A stretch of DNA of 64,000 bases from Phormidium tanganyikae FI6-MK23 (GCA_019359175.1 JAHHHU010000024.1:1-64000); one strand, 5' to 3'; shown: positions 9,196-17,452, counted from the stretch's first letter. The notes: generated from the letters alone by a model not told the origin. Numbers and translations: made by a program.

Positions 9196-9417
9196 ATGAA
9201 TAAATCTCAGTGGCGCTCTCAATGGCATATCAGGCGCGATCGTATCCCCCAAATGATTCTCATCATCGTGATCGGCGCGATTCCCCTGAGCTATACGATC
9301 GCTCGGGTGTCTGATGAATTTCGACTGTGGCAGGCGGGCGGGAAATGGTGCGCTCAGATTGCGCCGAGCGGTGAAGAAAAAGTTCTCTACGGCTCCGAAT
9401 GCAGTGGTTTCAGATAG
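9196..9417 (+). CDS. Hypothetical single-pass membrane protein
   Basis: A 73-residue reading from ATG 9196: basic N-terminus MNKSQWRSQWHIRRDRIPQ, a hydrophobic helix (MILIIVIGAIPLSYTIA), then an external tail with two Cys (WCAQIAPSGEEKVLYGSECS). The positive-inside pattern and two tail cysteines make it plausible as a membrane-anchored periplasmic or lumenal peptide. An AAGG lies 14-17 bp before the start, rather distant for a ribosome-binding site. No known family; it may be spurious. Confidence 0.4.
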   Translation: MNKSQWRSQWHIRRDRIPQMILIIVIGAIPLSYTIARVSDEFRLWQAGGKWCAQIAPSGEEKVLYGSECSGFR

Positions 9418-9434
9418 CGCGATCGCTTCTATGC

Positions 9435-9800
9435 TTATCTACCCGAATTGTTCTTGAACGCTTTCATCTGTGCATCCACAGCATTCATGTAACCCTGATC
9501 CTGCAAAATGCTCTGCGGCAGTAGATTTGCCTTGATTGCTGCTTGCGCCACATCGTTTGCGGTTAGAGTCCCTTGGTTACAGCCATCCGCAAAGGCTCCA
9601 TAGCTGCGCAAGCCCTGCGCCCGGAGACGGCCTTGGTATGCAGCATACACTAAGTCATACGGCGTTAGAGGCGGAACGGCTGCCGCTGTCGCAACGGGAG
9701 CAGTCGTTGCATTCGTCGGGGTTGATTCTGCTTGCACGATCGGCATCGGAAGTAAAACAGTAGTCAGGAGCAGTCCCAGCATGAGTTTCCAATGATTCAT
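9435..9800 (-). CDS. Hypothetical secreted protein
   Basis: A 121-residue protein from ATG 9800, which follows GGAGAAAGGAC on the coding strand. A signal peptide is clear: MNHWKLMLGLLLTTVLLPM followed by PIVQA as the likely cleavage site. An Ala/Thr-rich linker leads to a compact domain (PPLTPYDLVYAAYQGRLRAQ, SYGAFADGCNQGTLTANDV) that is probably helical. It should be exported to the periplasm. The domain is not one I can name. A vestigial copy of its first codons and leader is at 7249-7291. Confidence 0.7.
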   Translation of the reverse strand: MNHWKLMLGLLLTTVLLPMPIVQAESTPTNATTAPVATAAAVPPLTPYDLVYAAYQGRLRAQGLRSYGAFADGCNQGTLTANDVAQAAIKANLLPQSILQDQGYMNAVDAQMKAFKNNSGR

Positions 9801-9953
9801 GTCCTTTCTCCTAAGCATTCGTTGAGTTAGCGCACGCTTTAGCGAGCAAGTTTTACAGCTTACAGGATGTCTCAGCAGTTGAAAAGTGGTCAGAACACTA
9901 AAGCCATCCTCTCAAGGTTTAAGCAATGGAAGAATCTTTAGTCGATCTATGTA

Positions 9954-10061
9954 ATGAACTCTGAACCCGCGATCGCGCCTATGATGATCGAAACATAGCT
10001 GATTCTGGCGTTCACGTTTGGGTTAGTGACTTGGGGGCTTATGGGAGAGCGGCGGGATTGA
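9954..10061 (+). pseudogene. Small one-helix membrane ORF, decayed copy B
   Basis: 36 codons in frame: MNSEPAIAPMMIET, TAG, then LILAFTFGLVTWGLMGERRD and stop. The TAG replaces the TGT/TGG codon seen in the intact copy at 63339 and in copy A, consistent with a Trp-to-amber nonsense change. The shared leader ATGGAAGAA is at 9926. The rest of the 9819-10291 gap shows nothing else that I can support. Confidence 0.55.
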
Positions 10062-10291
10062 CGATCGGTTGAAGGCGCAATGGCAAGCTCAATTCTTCAC
10101 AACCTGTGTTGGAACAATTCTGTAGGACTCAGAACATTAGGCTTCGGTTTGTTGAGGGTGTTTGTGTTAAATGCTGGGGAGCTAAAACAATTACGATCAC
10201 CTTGGGCTTTACGCCGTCCTAGCTTGATTACGGTACTCTGAAGCATAGAGGATCTTTCTCACTCATTTCGCTGAGCGATTGCTTTTATCCG

Positions 10292-10732
10292 ATGAATAGC
10301 GAATCTTCTCATCCGTTGCCTTGGTTCTCGTTAGGACTGTTTTGGTGTGCTCACGCCATGCTGGGATGGTATCTTGCCGCTCATCATGTTGTCTGGCTCA
10401 TTGGAGTCGCCGCAATCCTCGCAATCGTGATTATTTCTGGAAAGGGAAGGGCTTTGCTTGAGCAGTTGTCGGGGGTGATTTCTCGCACTTTATTTATCGT
10501 TTTATTCGTTAGCGTTTTGATTAGTGTTTGTGCATTTCTGTTTGTCAGCAGGTTTGAGTTCTTGGGTTTGGTCTTTCTACCCCTTGTGACAACGGTTCTG
10601 GCGGATCTGCAGATGCGTTCTGCGGGTTTTGAGCAGCGGCAGATATGGATTTATCTTGCAGTTATCGCTGGATTGGGACTTGGTTTAGGCGAGGTGCTCG
10701 ACCTTGTATTCCTTCCGAGCATGCGGTACTGA
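10292..10732 (+). CDS. Hypothetical polytopic membrane protein
   Basis: A 146-residue protein with four to five predicted transmembrane helices: about residues 10-28, 31-47, 64-85, 88-108 and 121-139. The sequence is strongly hydrophobic, with few charged loops (SGKGRALLEQ; QMRSAGFEQRQ). No catalytic or transport motif is recognisable. The length and even hydrophobicity argue for a real membrane protein. Start ATG 10292. It stands between two decayed small membrane ORF copies. Confidence 0.6.
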   Translation: MNSESSHPLPWFSLGLFWCAHAMLGWYLAAHHVVWLIGVAAILAIVIISGKGRALLEQLSGVISRTLFIVLFVSVLISVCAFLFVSRFEFLGLVFLPLVTTVLADLQMRSAGFEQRQIWIYLAVIAGLGLGLGEVLDLVFLPSMRY

Positions 10733-10864
10733 GAAAGTTCAGATCATTAGAGCACATCTACCGCGGCAAACAGAAAACCGACTTAATCTTCAAGACGGCA
10801 GCCAGTTCAAGTACGATCGACAAATCCAATCTGGGAACGCTGAACCTGTTTCTTATTCCCAGCA

Positions 10865-10989
10865 ATGGAAGAAATCGATTTTTTAATGAATTCTGAACCC
10901 GCGATCGTCGAACCCGCGAGCGCGCCTATGACGACTGGTTGATACTTGGGTTAGTAACTTGGGGATTTCTGGCAGAGCGGCGGGATTGA
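10865..10989 (+). pseudogene. Small one-helix membrane ORF, decayed copy C
   Basis: Begins MEEIDFLMNSEPAIVEPASA, stops at TGA after TTG, and then continues in another frame as LGLVTWGFLAERRD. Relative to copy B, a ~20-bp stretch before the helix is missing. It is the most degraded of the four copies in the window. Confidence 0.5.
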
Positions 10990-11214
10990 TGAGCGGTTAA
11001 GGCGTGATCGCGCTGAATACTTTAGAGAATTGAGTCGTGTTCTAGACCTCTGGATCAACGTGATTGAATGGCTCTTCTGACGGAAATCTTTGGAAAGCCA
11101 GCCACAGGTCCCAGCATTTGTTCTGTGCTCCATTTTGCTCAATGGTTTTGATCGGGGTGCAATTTTTTTCGATTTAGAGCACGCTAAGAATAGGTCGTAT
11201 TGGGGGAGAACACG

Positions 11215-11745
11215 ATGAATCCGCTTACTCCAACTGGAATTTCTGAAAGGATGCAGCAAATTGAAGGAACCCTTTCAGGTGTAGGAGAAAAAATGAAAGA
11301 AACGGCTACTCTTCCTCTTCACAAAGCCGGAAGCTTAAGCGATGCGATTACCGCGAATGTTCAAAATTCTGTGCAAGCCTGGATCGATATACATCCCATT
11401 TTTGCGTGGATTCTGTTGCATCCGCTTTGGAGCATGGGCCTTGCGATTCTTGTCCTTTGGCTTGCATTTAGTTTGTTAACGGCGCTGGTGGATGCAACTG
11501 TTCAGTTGATTTCACCGATTCTAAAATTACCGTTTACTGGATTCAAACGGCTGCTTTTGCCGCGTCGATTCGTTAAGCCTGATTCTTCTCAACGATTGAT
11601 GGAAGTGCTTGATCGATTAGAAGCTTTACGACAAGAACAAGACGACTTACTGAAACAAGTTAAAACAATGTTAGCGTCGGAGCGCAATGTTAATGTTAAA
11701 GAGAAATCTGTGTCCGCCGATCAAACCTTGTCATCAAAACGCTAA
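11215..11745 (+). CDS. Hypothetical membrane-anchored protein with coiled-coil tail
   Basis: 176 residues from ATG 11215, preceded by GGGGGAG. An amphipathic N-terminal region (ISERMQQIEGTLSGVGEKMK) precedes a hydrophobic pair (PIFAWILLHPLWSMGLAILV and WLAFSLLTALVDATVQLI). Then come a basic stretch (FKRLLLPRRF) and a coiled-coil-like end (LMEVLDRLEALRQEQDDLLK). The layout suggests a cytoplasmic coiled coil tethered to membrane. Similar proteins of unknown role are common in cyanobacteria. MITE copy 3 lies about 57 bp downstream and does not damage it. Confidence 0.7.
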   Translation: MNPLTPTGISERMQQIEGTLSGVGEKMKETATLPLHKAGSLSDAITANVQNSVQAWIDIHPIFAWILLHPLWSMGLAILVLWLAFSLLTALVDATVQLISPILKLPFTGFKRLLLPRRFVKPDSSQRLMEVLDRLEALRQEQDDLLKQVKTMLASERNVNVKEKSVSADQTLSSKR

Positions 11746-11802
11746 TAAAACTTTTGTAAAGTTAAATTTAGACAAGCGGGCTGCAATAGCAATAGTTTAA
11801 CG

Positions 11803-11932
11803 GGTACTGTCAACTTAACCGTTCAAAGGCTTGCTTATTGAGAAATTGCCTAATTTTCAAAGGCTGAACAGCCCATTTCTTCGTGGCTCATTCTCAATAA
11901 TTAGAGCGAAATCTAGTTAAGTTGACAGTACC
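11803..11932 (-). mobile_element. 130-bp MITE, copy 3 (orientation B)
   Basis: Same ends and core as copy 2, within one to three differences. It is the only copy that lies cleanly between two intact genes, and it still lacks an obvious target duplication (TTTAACG left, ATCTAAC right). It and copy 4 form an inverted pair around the carotenoid oxygenase gene. The rest of the 11746-12098 gap holds only the leader of that gene. Confidence 0.9.
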
Positions 11933-12098
11933 ATCTAACTCTAGTTTGGTGCTCATTTTTCGAGAGTGTTGGCCATCGCACCTTCTTAGCTGATGAAGAT
12001 TAATAGAAGGGATGTTTGCAGAACATTTAATGCCCATAACGTAATCCCCATAACGAGCATTTCTGCTACAAGGAAGAAGCAAGCTATTTTTCAAACCC

Positions 12099-13478
12099 AT
12101 GACCGCAACTCTCAACCCTTACCTTGCAGACAACTTTGCTCCCGTTCAAACTGAATTAACTGTTGATGAATTGCCTGTCCTGGGTGAGCTACCCCCGGAG
12201 CTGAATGGAATGTTTGTCCGCAATGGACCTAATCCCCAGTTTCCTCCCTTAGGCCGTTATCACTGGTTTGATGGGGATGGAATGCTGCATGGCGTTCAGA
12301 TTCAAAACGGCAAGGCAAGTTATCGCAATCGCTACATTCGGACTCAAGGGTTTGAGCAAGAGCGGAAAGCCGGACGGGCCTTGTTTGGTGGGTTGCTAGA
12401 ACCCTCACAAGCAGGCTTCAAGAATGTTGCCAATACGGCTCTGGTGCGGCATCGAGAGCGCCTGCTTGCACTCTGGGAGGGCGGCGCACCTCATGCTATT
12501 GCAGTACCGAGTTTAGACACGATCGGGGCTTACACGTTTGATCACAAGCTGACTTCCCCAGTGACTGCTCATCCCAAGGTTGATCCAGTGACCGGGGAAA
12601 TGATGTTCTTTGGCTATTCACTGGCACAACCGCCCTACGTGAAACACAGCGTTGTGTCTGCCGAGGGAAAACTGCTGCGAACTGTCCCGATCGATTTACC
12701 CGTCGGCGTGATGATGCACGACTTTGCCGTCACCGAGCACTACACAATTTTTATGGACTTGCCCCTGACATTTCGCATGGAGCGGCTCCAACGGGGAGAA
12801 CCTGCTTTTGCCTTTGAGCGCGATCGTCCCAGTCGATTTGGAATTTTGCCTCGACACGGCGATCCTCAAACGATTCGTTGGTTTGAAGCATCGAGTTGTT
12901 ATGTCTTCCACACGCTCAATGCTTATGAAATGGGAGATGAGATTGTTTTGATTGCTTGTCGCATGGGCAGTACCAGTATCTTGGGTGCGTCTCCTGGTTC
13001 ACATGAGGGAGATAATCGCGCCATTGAGAGTGATGTGCCATTACTTTATCGCTGGCAGTTCAATTTGAAGACGGGAACAGTGCAGGAGCAGACTATTGAC
13101 GATCAATCCTGTGAATTTCCCCGCATCAATGAACAGTATTTGGGACGACCGATCCGCTACGGCTATGCAGGAAGCAGTGCACCCACCTCAATGCCAAAAT
13201 TTGATGGTTTACTCAAGTTTGATTTAGAACAACAGAGCACTCAAAAACACTCGTTTGGCAAAGGACGGTACGGTGGAGAGGGCGTGTTTGTACCAAGACC
13301 TGGTGCAACGATCGAAGATGATGGTTGGCTAATGACGTTTGTACATGACGAAATTCAGGATACCTCTGAGTTCGTGATTATCAGCACTCAAGCAATGTCT
13401 GATGAAGCGATCGTTCGTATCCAGATGCCCCAACGTATTCCCTATGGCTTTCATGGTACTTGGGTTTCATATAACTGA
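12099..13478 (+). CDS. Carotenoid cleavage oxygenase (apocarotenoid-15,15'-oxygenase/Diox1-like)
   Basis: A 459-residue seven-bladed propeller enzyme of the RPE65/CCD family. Four iron-binding His are visible at about 158 (TAHPKVDP), 207 (MMHDFAVTEHY), 271 (YVFHTLNAYE) and 452 (GFHGTWVS). RNGPNPQF and WFDGDGMLHGV near the N-terminus are also family signatures. It oxidatively cleaves a carotenoid or apocarotenoid double bond, giving aldehydes such as retinal; the exact substrate cannot be read from sequence. Start ATG 12099. It is followed after 21 bp by the truncated start of an SDR gene, which might have processed the aldehyde. Confidence 0.92.
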   Translation: MTATLNPYLADNFAPVQTELTVDELPVLGELPPELNGMFVRNGPNPQFPPLGRYHWFDGDGMLHGVQIQNGKASYRNRYIRTQGFEQERKAGRALFGGLLEPSQAGFKNVANTALVRHRERLLALWEGGAPHAIAVPSLDTIGAYTFDHKLTSPVTAHPKVDPVTGEMMFFGYSLAQPPYVKHSVVSAEGKLLRTVPIDLPVGVMMHDFAVTEHYTIFMDLPLTFRMERLQRGEPAFAFERDRPSRFGILPRHGDPQTIRWFEASSCYVFHTLNAYEMGDEIVLIACRMGSTSILGASPGSHEGDNRAIESDVPLLYRWQFNLKTGTVQEQTIDDQSCEFPRINEQYLGRPIRYGYAGSSAPTSMPKFDGLLKFDLEQQSTQKHSFGKGRYGGEGVFVPRPGATIEDDGWLMTFVHDEIQDTSEFVIISTQAMSDEAIVRIQMPQRIPYGFHGTWVSYN

Positions 13479-13499
13479 GAGAATTTTGTAGGAACAGCC

Positions 13500-13548
13500 A
13501 TGTCCTTTCTGAATCAAACGATCGTTCTGACAGGTGCATCGGCTGGAA
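13500..13548 (+). pseudogene. First 16 codons of an SDR dehydrogenase, cut by MITE copy 4
   Basis: ATG 13500 begins MSFLNQTIVLTGASAG, the beta-1 strand and start of the TGxxxGIG nucleotide-binding turn of short-chain dehydrogenases. The 130-bp element starts right after the GGA codon. The rest of the gene is absent to the right, where unrelated sequence follows. Spacing of 21 bp from the oxygenase indicates a former operon. Confidence 0.75.
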
Positions 13549-13678
13549 GGTACTGTCAACTTAACTAGATTTCGCTCTAATTATTGAGAATGAGCCACGA
13601 AGAAATGAGCTGTTCAGCCTTTGAAAATTAGGCAATTTCTCAATAAGCAAGCCTTTGAACGGTTAAGTTGACAGTACC
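13549..13678 (+). mobile_element. 130-bp MITE, copy 4 (orientation A)
   Basis: Same orientation as copy 1. It truncates an SDR gene on the left. On the right it adjoins the 69-bp segment shared with copy 2 and then a YifB/ComM N-terminal fragment. Because its core is inverted relative to copy 2 while the right flank is the same, the two copies cannot derive from a simple segmental duplication. Confidence 0.9.
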
Positions 13679-13747
13679 CTTTGAGTGGTAAAGATTCAAC
13701 GGATAATCTTACTTCCGATGCAACCCGTTTGCCCGGTTCTTCGACTT
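13679..13747 (+). repeat. 69-bp segment duplicated at 8395-8463
   Basis: Matches 8395-8463 with one mismatch and ends abruptly at the same base. Here it continues into sequence that encodes the YifB/ComM N-terminus on the minus strand. That frame runs on through the segment as VEEPGKRVASEVRLSV, so the segment could also be part of that pseudogene. Confidence 0.8.
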
Positions 13748-13865
13748 CCGTTCCGGGTAAGCCCACCACAACGATTCCTGGCAATCCTCCTGCAACATCG
13801 ACCTCGACACCCACTTTCACGGCATCGATCCCAACTAAGGAGGCACTCCAAACTCGCGCTAACAT
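13748..13865 (-). pseudogene. YifB/ComM-like Mg-chelatase-related protein, N-terminal fragment
   Basis: From ATG 13865 the peptide reads MLARVWSASLVGIDAVKVGV and then EVDVAGGLPGIVVVGLP. This is the characteristic N-terminus of the YifB/ComM AAA family involved in branch migration during transformation. A full protein has about 510 residues; here only ~40 convincing residues remain before the duplicated 69-bp segment and the MITE. The AAA module is missing. Loss may matter for natural transformation unless an intact copy exists elsewhere. Confidence 0.75.
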
Positions 13866-13974
13866 ACTTTGTGTTCCGATTGATTCTAATCGGTAGCGTA
13901 CCCAGAATCAGGAAGCGCTTTGAGTTTTTACGATCGAATCGACTGATACAATGAGCAGCAAACGCATTCGATAA

Positions 13975-14331
<357 letters not shown>

Positions 14332-14376
14332 AAGCGGTTTACGCTACGATCGAACAAGCGAATCGGAGGAAAGACC

Positions 14377-14973
14377 ACGGTTTACACACGCCCCCTCGCT
14401 CGATTGATCGAGCAATTGCAGCACCTCCCTGGTGTTGGCCCCAAATCGGCTCAACGTTTAGCCCTGCATCTGATCAAGCGCCCCGAAGAAGAAGTCAAAG
14501 CTTTGGCGATGGCGTTGATGGAAGCAAAGCTACAGGTTGGGTACTGCTCCGTGTGCGGTTATTTGGCGGCAGAACCTGTTTGCGATATTTGTCGATCGCC
14601 TCAGCGCGACACGAAAACAATTTGCGTCGTGGCAGATTCGCGTGACGTGATTGCGCTAGAGAAAACGCGGGAATATCGCGGAAAGTATCACGTACTCGGC
14701 GGGTTGTTTTCCCCGATCGATGGAATCGGGCCAGAGCAACTCAACATCAAGCAACTGATTCGACGGGTGAGCCAGCAGCAAGTTGAGGAAGTGATTCTAG
14801 CCATCAGTCCGAGCGTCGAAGGTGAAACCACGACGCTGTATGTCGGAAGTTTGCTCAAGCCCTTTACTCGTGTGACTCGGATCGCGTTTGGGTTGCCGAT
14901 GGGCGGTGATCTGGAATATGCCGATGAGGTGACTTTGGCAAGGGCGCTTGAAGGTCGGCGTGAATTAGAGTGA
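14377..14973 (+). CDS. recR: Recombination protein RecR, probable ACG start
   Basis: The protein carries the RecR helix-hairpin-helix ([16 protein letters not shown]), the four-Cys zinc finger ([16 protein letters not shown]) and the Toprim domain ([16 protein letters not shown]...[12 protein letters not shown]). It works with RecO/RecF at single-strand gaps. The conserved N-terminus [14 protein letters not shown] is encoded in frame upstream of the first canonical start (TTG 14404) but begins with GTT, not GTG. A strong Shine-Dalgarno GGAGGA at 14365 lies 6 nt before ACG 14377, which I choose as start. No ATG or GTG occurs in this frame between the TAG at 14329 and that point. Confidence 0.88.
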   Translation, partial: TVYTRPLARLIEQLQHLPGVGPKSAQRLALHLIKRPEEEVKALAMALMEAKLQVGYCSVCGYLAAEPVCDICRSPQRDTKTICVVADSRDVIALEKTREYRGKYHVLGGLFSPIDGIGPEQLNIKQLIRRVSQQQVEEVILAISPSVEGETTTLYVGSLLKPFTRVTRIAFGLPMGGDLEYADEVTLARALEGRRELE

Positions 14974-15045
14974 TTTTCTATAAGAACATTTTACACACTT
15001 GCTCGATCGTGTGAAGTTTCAGTGTAGAAATAACATAAGTGCCAG

Positions 15046-15090
15046 ACGCTACTCGTTCTCTCCGTAGAACTGCGAGTAGCGTTATTTGTT
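15046..15090 (+). terminator. Rho-independent terminator after recR
   Basis: A perfect 10-bp stem ACGCTACTCG/CGAGTAGCGT with an extra inner GTTCT/AGAAC pairing is followed by TATTTGTTTGTT. Confidence 0.75.
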
Positions 15091-15176
15091 TGTTGGGTTA
15101 CGACTTCAGATCGTTCTCCTGCTCTCGCTGCATCAGATTGCTTGTCATACTGTCACCTGCTGAGGAGCTTGACTGA

Positions 15177-15977
15177 ATGCAATTAATTCCAAAAACGCTG
15201 ATTAAAAGTTTAATTCTCACCGCCCCGATCGCATTCGCTTCGACGATAGCGATCGCACCCAGCTATGCGGCAAGTATTGCCGGAGCCAGTGGAGAACTGA
15301 TCCTTCAAGATTTTAGTTGGGCAGCAAACTCAGATTCTTTTGAAGCCATCACGAACACCTTCACCACTGCGATCGCGCCTGCACCGGGTGCAACTGCGAT
15401 GGCGGATGCGGTGGCGGATGCGAGCGTCAAACCTGAGAAAGTCGAACAATTCTCGGCTGCCCTGGCAACAGGTTCTGGAACCGACTATTTTGCAACTGGT
15501 AAGGGCAATTCACAAACTGGAATCGGGTTTGATCCGGGATGCGGCTGTTTTCAGTTCAATTTCAAGGCAACGCTCGCGCTGCTGACCGTTGCTGATCCGG
15601 GTGAAATTGCACAAGCGCATAGCTTTGTCGCCTTCAAAGTCTACAAGAATGACGATCCGTTCACGTTTGTGGATTATTTGAAAGCCGATTTATGGTCGCC
15701 AACGGACTTTCAATTGAGACTCAGCGATACAAACTACATCAATGTTTCACTGTTAGACCAGCAGGATGGATTTGCCCAAGTTGAGGGAACCTACCGTCGG
15801 AAATTTGATGATGGTACTGGGTTAACAGTGCGAGGGTTCACCAACACTGAAGCGGTTGCCACAGTTCCAGCACCCCCGATGTTTGCGGTTGTAATTCTGC
15901 CTGTTTTGACCTGGCTTAAGCGTCGTGCCCAAATGAAGACTTCGCCCCAAGAGGTTAGCAGTCGCCAAGCGGATTAA
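15177..15977 (+). CDS. Secreted protein with PEP-CTERM-like tail, paralogue 1
   Basis: 266 residues. The signal peptide is LIKSLILTAPIAFASTIAIA followed by PSYA. The C-terminus VPAPPMFAVVILPVLTWLKR has the layout of a PEP-CTERM sorting signal (Pro-rich motif, hydrophobic helix, Arg cluster), although the canonical VPEP is VPAP here. The body is Ala/Thr-rich, with FQFNFKATLALLTVADPGE and YRRKFDDGTGLTVRGF matching the neighbour at 16237. Start ATG 15177 follows GAGGAG. Exported, probably surface or envelope located; function unknown. Confidence 0.75.
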   Translation: MQLIPKTLIKSLILTAPIAFASTIAIAPSYAASIAGASGELILQDFSWAANSDSFEAITNTFTTAIAPAPGATAMADAVADASVKPEKVEQFSAALATGSGTDYFATGKGNSQTGIGFDPGCGCFQFNFKATLALLTVADPGEIAQAHSFVAFKVYKNDDPFTFVDYLKADLWSPTDFQLRLSDTNYINVSLLDQQDGFAQVEGTYRRKFDDGTGLTVRGFTNTEAVATVPAPPMFAVVILPVLTWLKRRAQMKTSPQEVSSRQAD

Positions 15978-15991
15978 ATTCACCGCCCAAG

Positions 15992-16032
15992 ATGACAATC
16001 GGATCGGGATTTAGACTCGATCCGATCGTCAT
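15992..16032 (+). terminator. Hairpin between the two secreted paralogues
   Basis: ATGAC.ATCGGATCG pairs with CGATCCGAT.GTCAT around a short loop. It lacks a clear T-run, so termination or mRNA protection are both possible. Confidence 0.45.
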
Positions 16033-16236
16033 GAAAAAATTCGATCGAATTCACGGTCTGTTCATCGTTTTGTAAGAGTTTTGTAGAGAAAAATTACTCC
16101 TACTGACACTCCTAATTTCTCTCAGTAGAATCACGAATATCTGTTTGTTCGCCCGTAATTACATCCCCTGTAATTACACTTTGGTATCGCCTCCTACCCC
16201 GCCGCACTCGATCTCTTGTTTTAGGAGCGCTATTCA

Positions 16237-17046
16237 ATGAAAGTATCGAAAAGACCAATGATCCAGGGTTTGCTGTTTGCAGCACCGATCGTACTGAGTT
16301 CTACGATCGCAATTTTCCCCAGTCGCGCTGCCAGTCTCGCCTTTTCTACTGGAAGCTTAACGCTTGAGAATTTCAATCGTTCAGGCGCAGTCAATCCAAA
16401 CTTTCCAGCAGCAACTACATTCACAGCAACAACCACGAACGCAACCGATGGCACGGTTGAGGCAACTTCGGATGCCTTAGCGATCGCAGTAATACCGCCC
16501 CTGGCAACTCGCGTCACGCAATCGTCAAACGCAAGAGTGAAAGGCTCCGGACGCAAGCTCTCCGGTTTTGCGTTCGGAGGTTCAAGCTCGAATCTTGATT
16601 TTGATACAGAAGATGGGTTTTTCCGATTCGACTTCGCAGCAAGCTTGAGCGCGATCTCACAATCGACGAATCCCACTCCGGGCGAACGTCCCTCTGCAAC
16701 CTCATTTGCTGGATTCCAAATTTTGGATGATCAAGAGAATGCGATCGATTTTTTTGAGGCGAATTTTACGGCTGGCAATCCGTTTGTCGTTCGCAGTAGT
16801 CCCTTTATTCAATTCACAATCGCAGATACTCCAGAAACAGCAGTCGTGAGCGGGTTTTATGCGCGGCAGTTTGCGGAAGGCACTCAGTTGAGAGTGCGGG
16901 GGATAACGCTATCAACTGCGGCTGTGACTGTGCCGGAGCCCTCGATGTTTGCTGCTTTGGTAATTCTGCCTGGGTGGATGGGGTTGAAGCGGCGGAAGAC
17001 GTTGGTGCAAGAAGCAGTTAGTTCTCGCGATCGCCAATTTGAGTAG
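16237..17046 (+). CDS. Secreted protein with PEP-CTERM tail, paralogue 2
   Basis: 269 residues, a tandem paralogue of the previous gene. The signal peptide is IQGLLFAAPIVLSSTIAIFP then SRAA; the C-terminal sorting motif is VPEPSMFAALVILPGWMGLK followed by RRK. The shared body motifs are FFRFDFAASLSAISQ and YARQFAEGTQLRVRGI. TTTTAGGAGCGC lies 10-20 bp upstream of ATG 16237. PEP-CTERM proteins are processed by an exosortase and sent to the envelope or matrix; no exosortase is in the window. Its 3' end overlaps the convergent VOC gene by 29 bp. Confidence 0.8.
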   Translation: MKVSKRPMIQGLLFAAPIVLSSTIAIFPSRAASLAFSTGSLTLENFNRSGAVNPNFPAATTFTATTTNATDGTVEATSDALAIAVIPPLATRVTQSSNARVKGSGRKLSGFAFGGSSSNLDFDTEDGFFRFDFAASLSAISQSTNPTPGERPSATSFAGFQILDDQENAIDFFEANFTAGNPFVVRSSPFIQFTIADTPETAVVSGFYARQFAEGTQLRVRGITLSTAAVTVPEPSMFAALVILPGWMGLKRRKTLVQEAVSSRDRQFE

Positions 17047-17452
17047 CGTTTTGCTCTCCAAAAATCGCTTCTTGATGGGCGTAGTATTTGTACTCCATCA
17101 GGTTGCCGAATGGATCGACAAGGAAGAAAGTCTGGTGTTCTAAGGTAGTACCGAGAAAGCGTTGTTTCGGTTGTTGGTAGAACGAGAGTTGTTTTTGTTC
17201 TGCTCGATCGAGCAGTGCTTTCCAGTCGGCTTCGTCGGTGAACACCAGCCCAAAGTGACGTGGATAGATGCCTTTTTGCGGTGCGATCGCATCGGGTGTA
17301 ACGTGCGCGACGAGTTGATGACCATACAAATTTAAGATTGCAGATTGATAGTTTTCTCGCCCCAAACCACAACCTAAACCGTCTACGTAATAGGTTTTCG
17401 TCGTCGGAATATCGCGAACTGGAAACGCCAAATGAAACAGAACTGAAGACAT
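17018..17452 (-). CDS. VOC family (glyoxalase/dioxygenase-like) protein
   Basis: A 144-residue vicinal-oxygen-chelate protein. The N-terminal beta-alpha-beta (LFHLAFPVRDIPTTKTYYVD) contains a metal-ligand His. HQTFFLVDPFGNLMEYKYYA at the C-terminus holds the conserved DPxGN.xE with the Glu ligand, and PRHFGLVF gives the third ligand. Likely a small metal enzyme on a ketoacid or related substrate; the exact reaction is not inferable. Start ATG 17452. It overlaps the end of the PEP-CTERM gene on the other strand. Confidence 0.85.
   Translation of the reverse strand: MSSVLFHLAFPVRDIPTTKTYYVDGLGCGLGRENYQSAILNLYGHQLVAHVTPDAIAPQKGIYPRHFGLVFTDEADWKALLDRAEQKQLSFYQQPKQRFLGTTLEHQTFFLVDPFGNLMEYKYYAHQEAIFGEQNATQIGDREN

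Noticed and set aside
16230-16676. A 148-codon minus-strand ORF opposite the second PEP-CTERM paralogue
   Set aside because: The plus strand encodes a signal peptide and sorting motif; the minus frame is a shadow.
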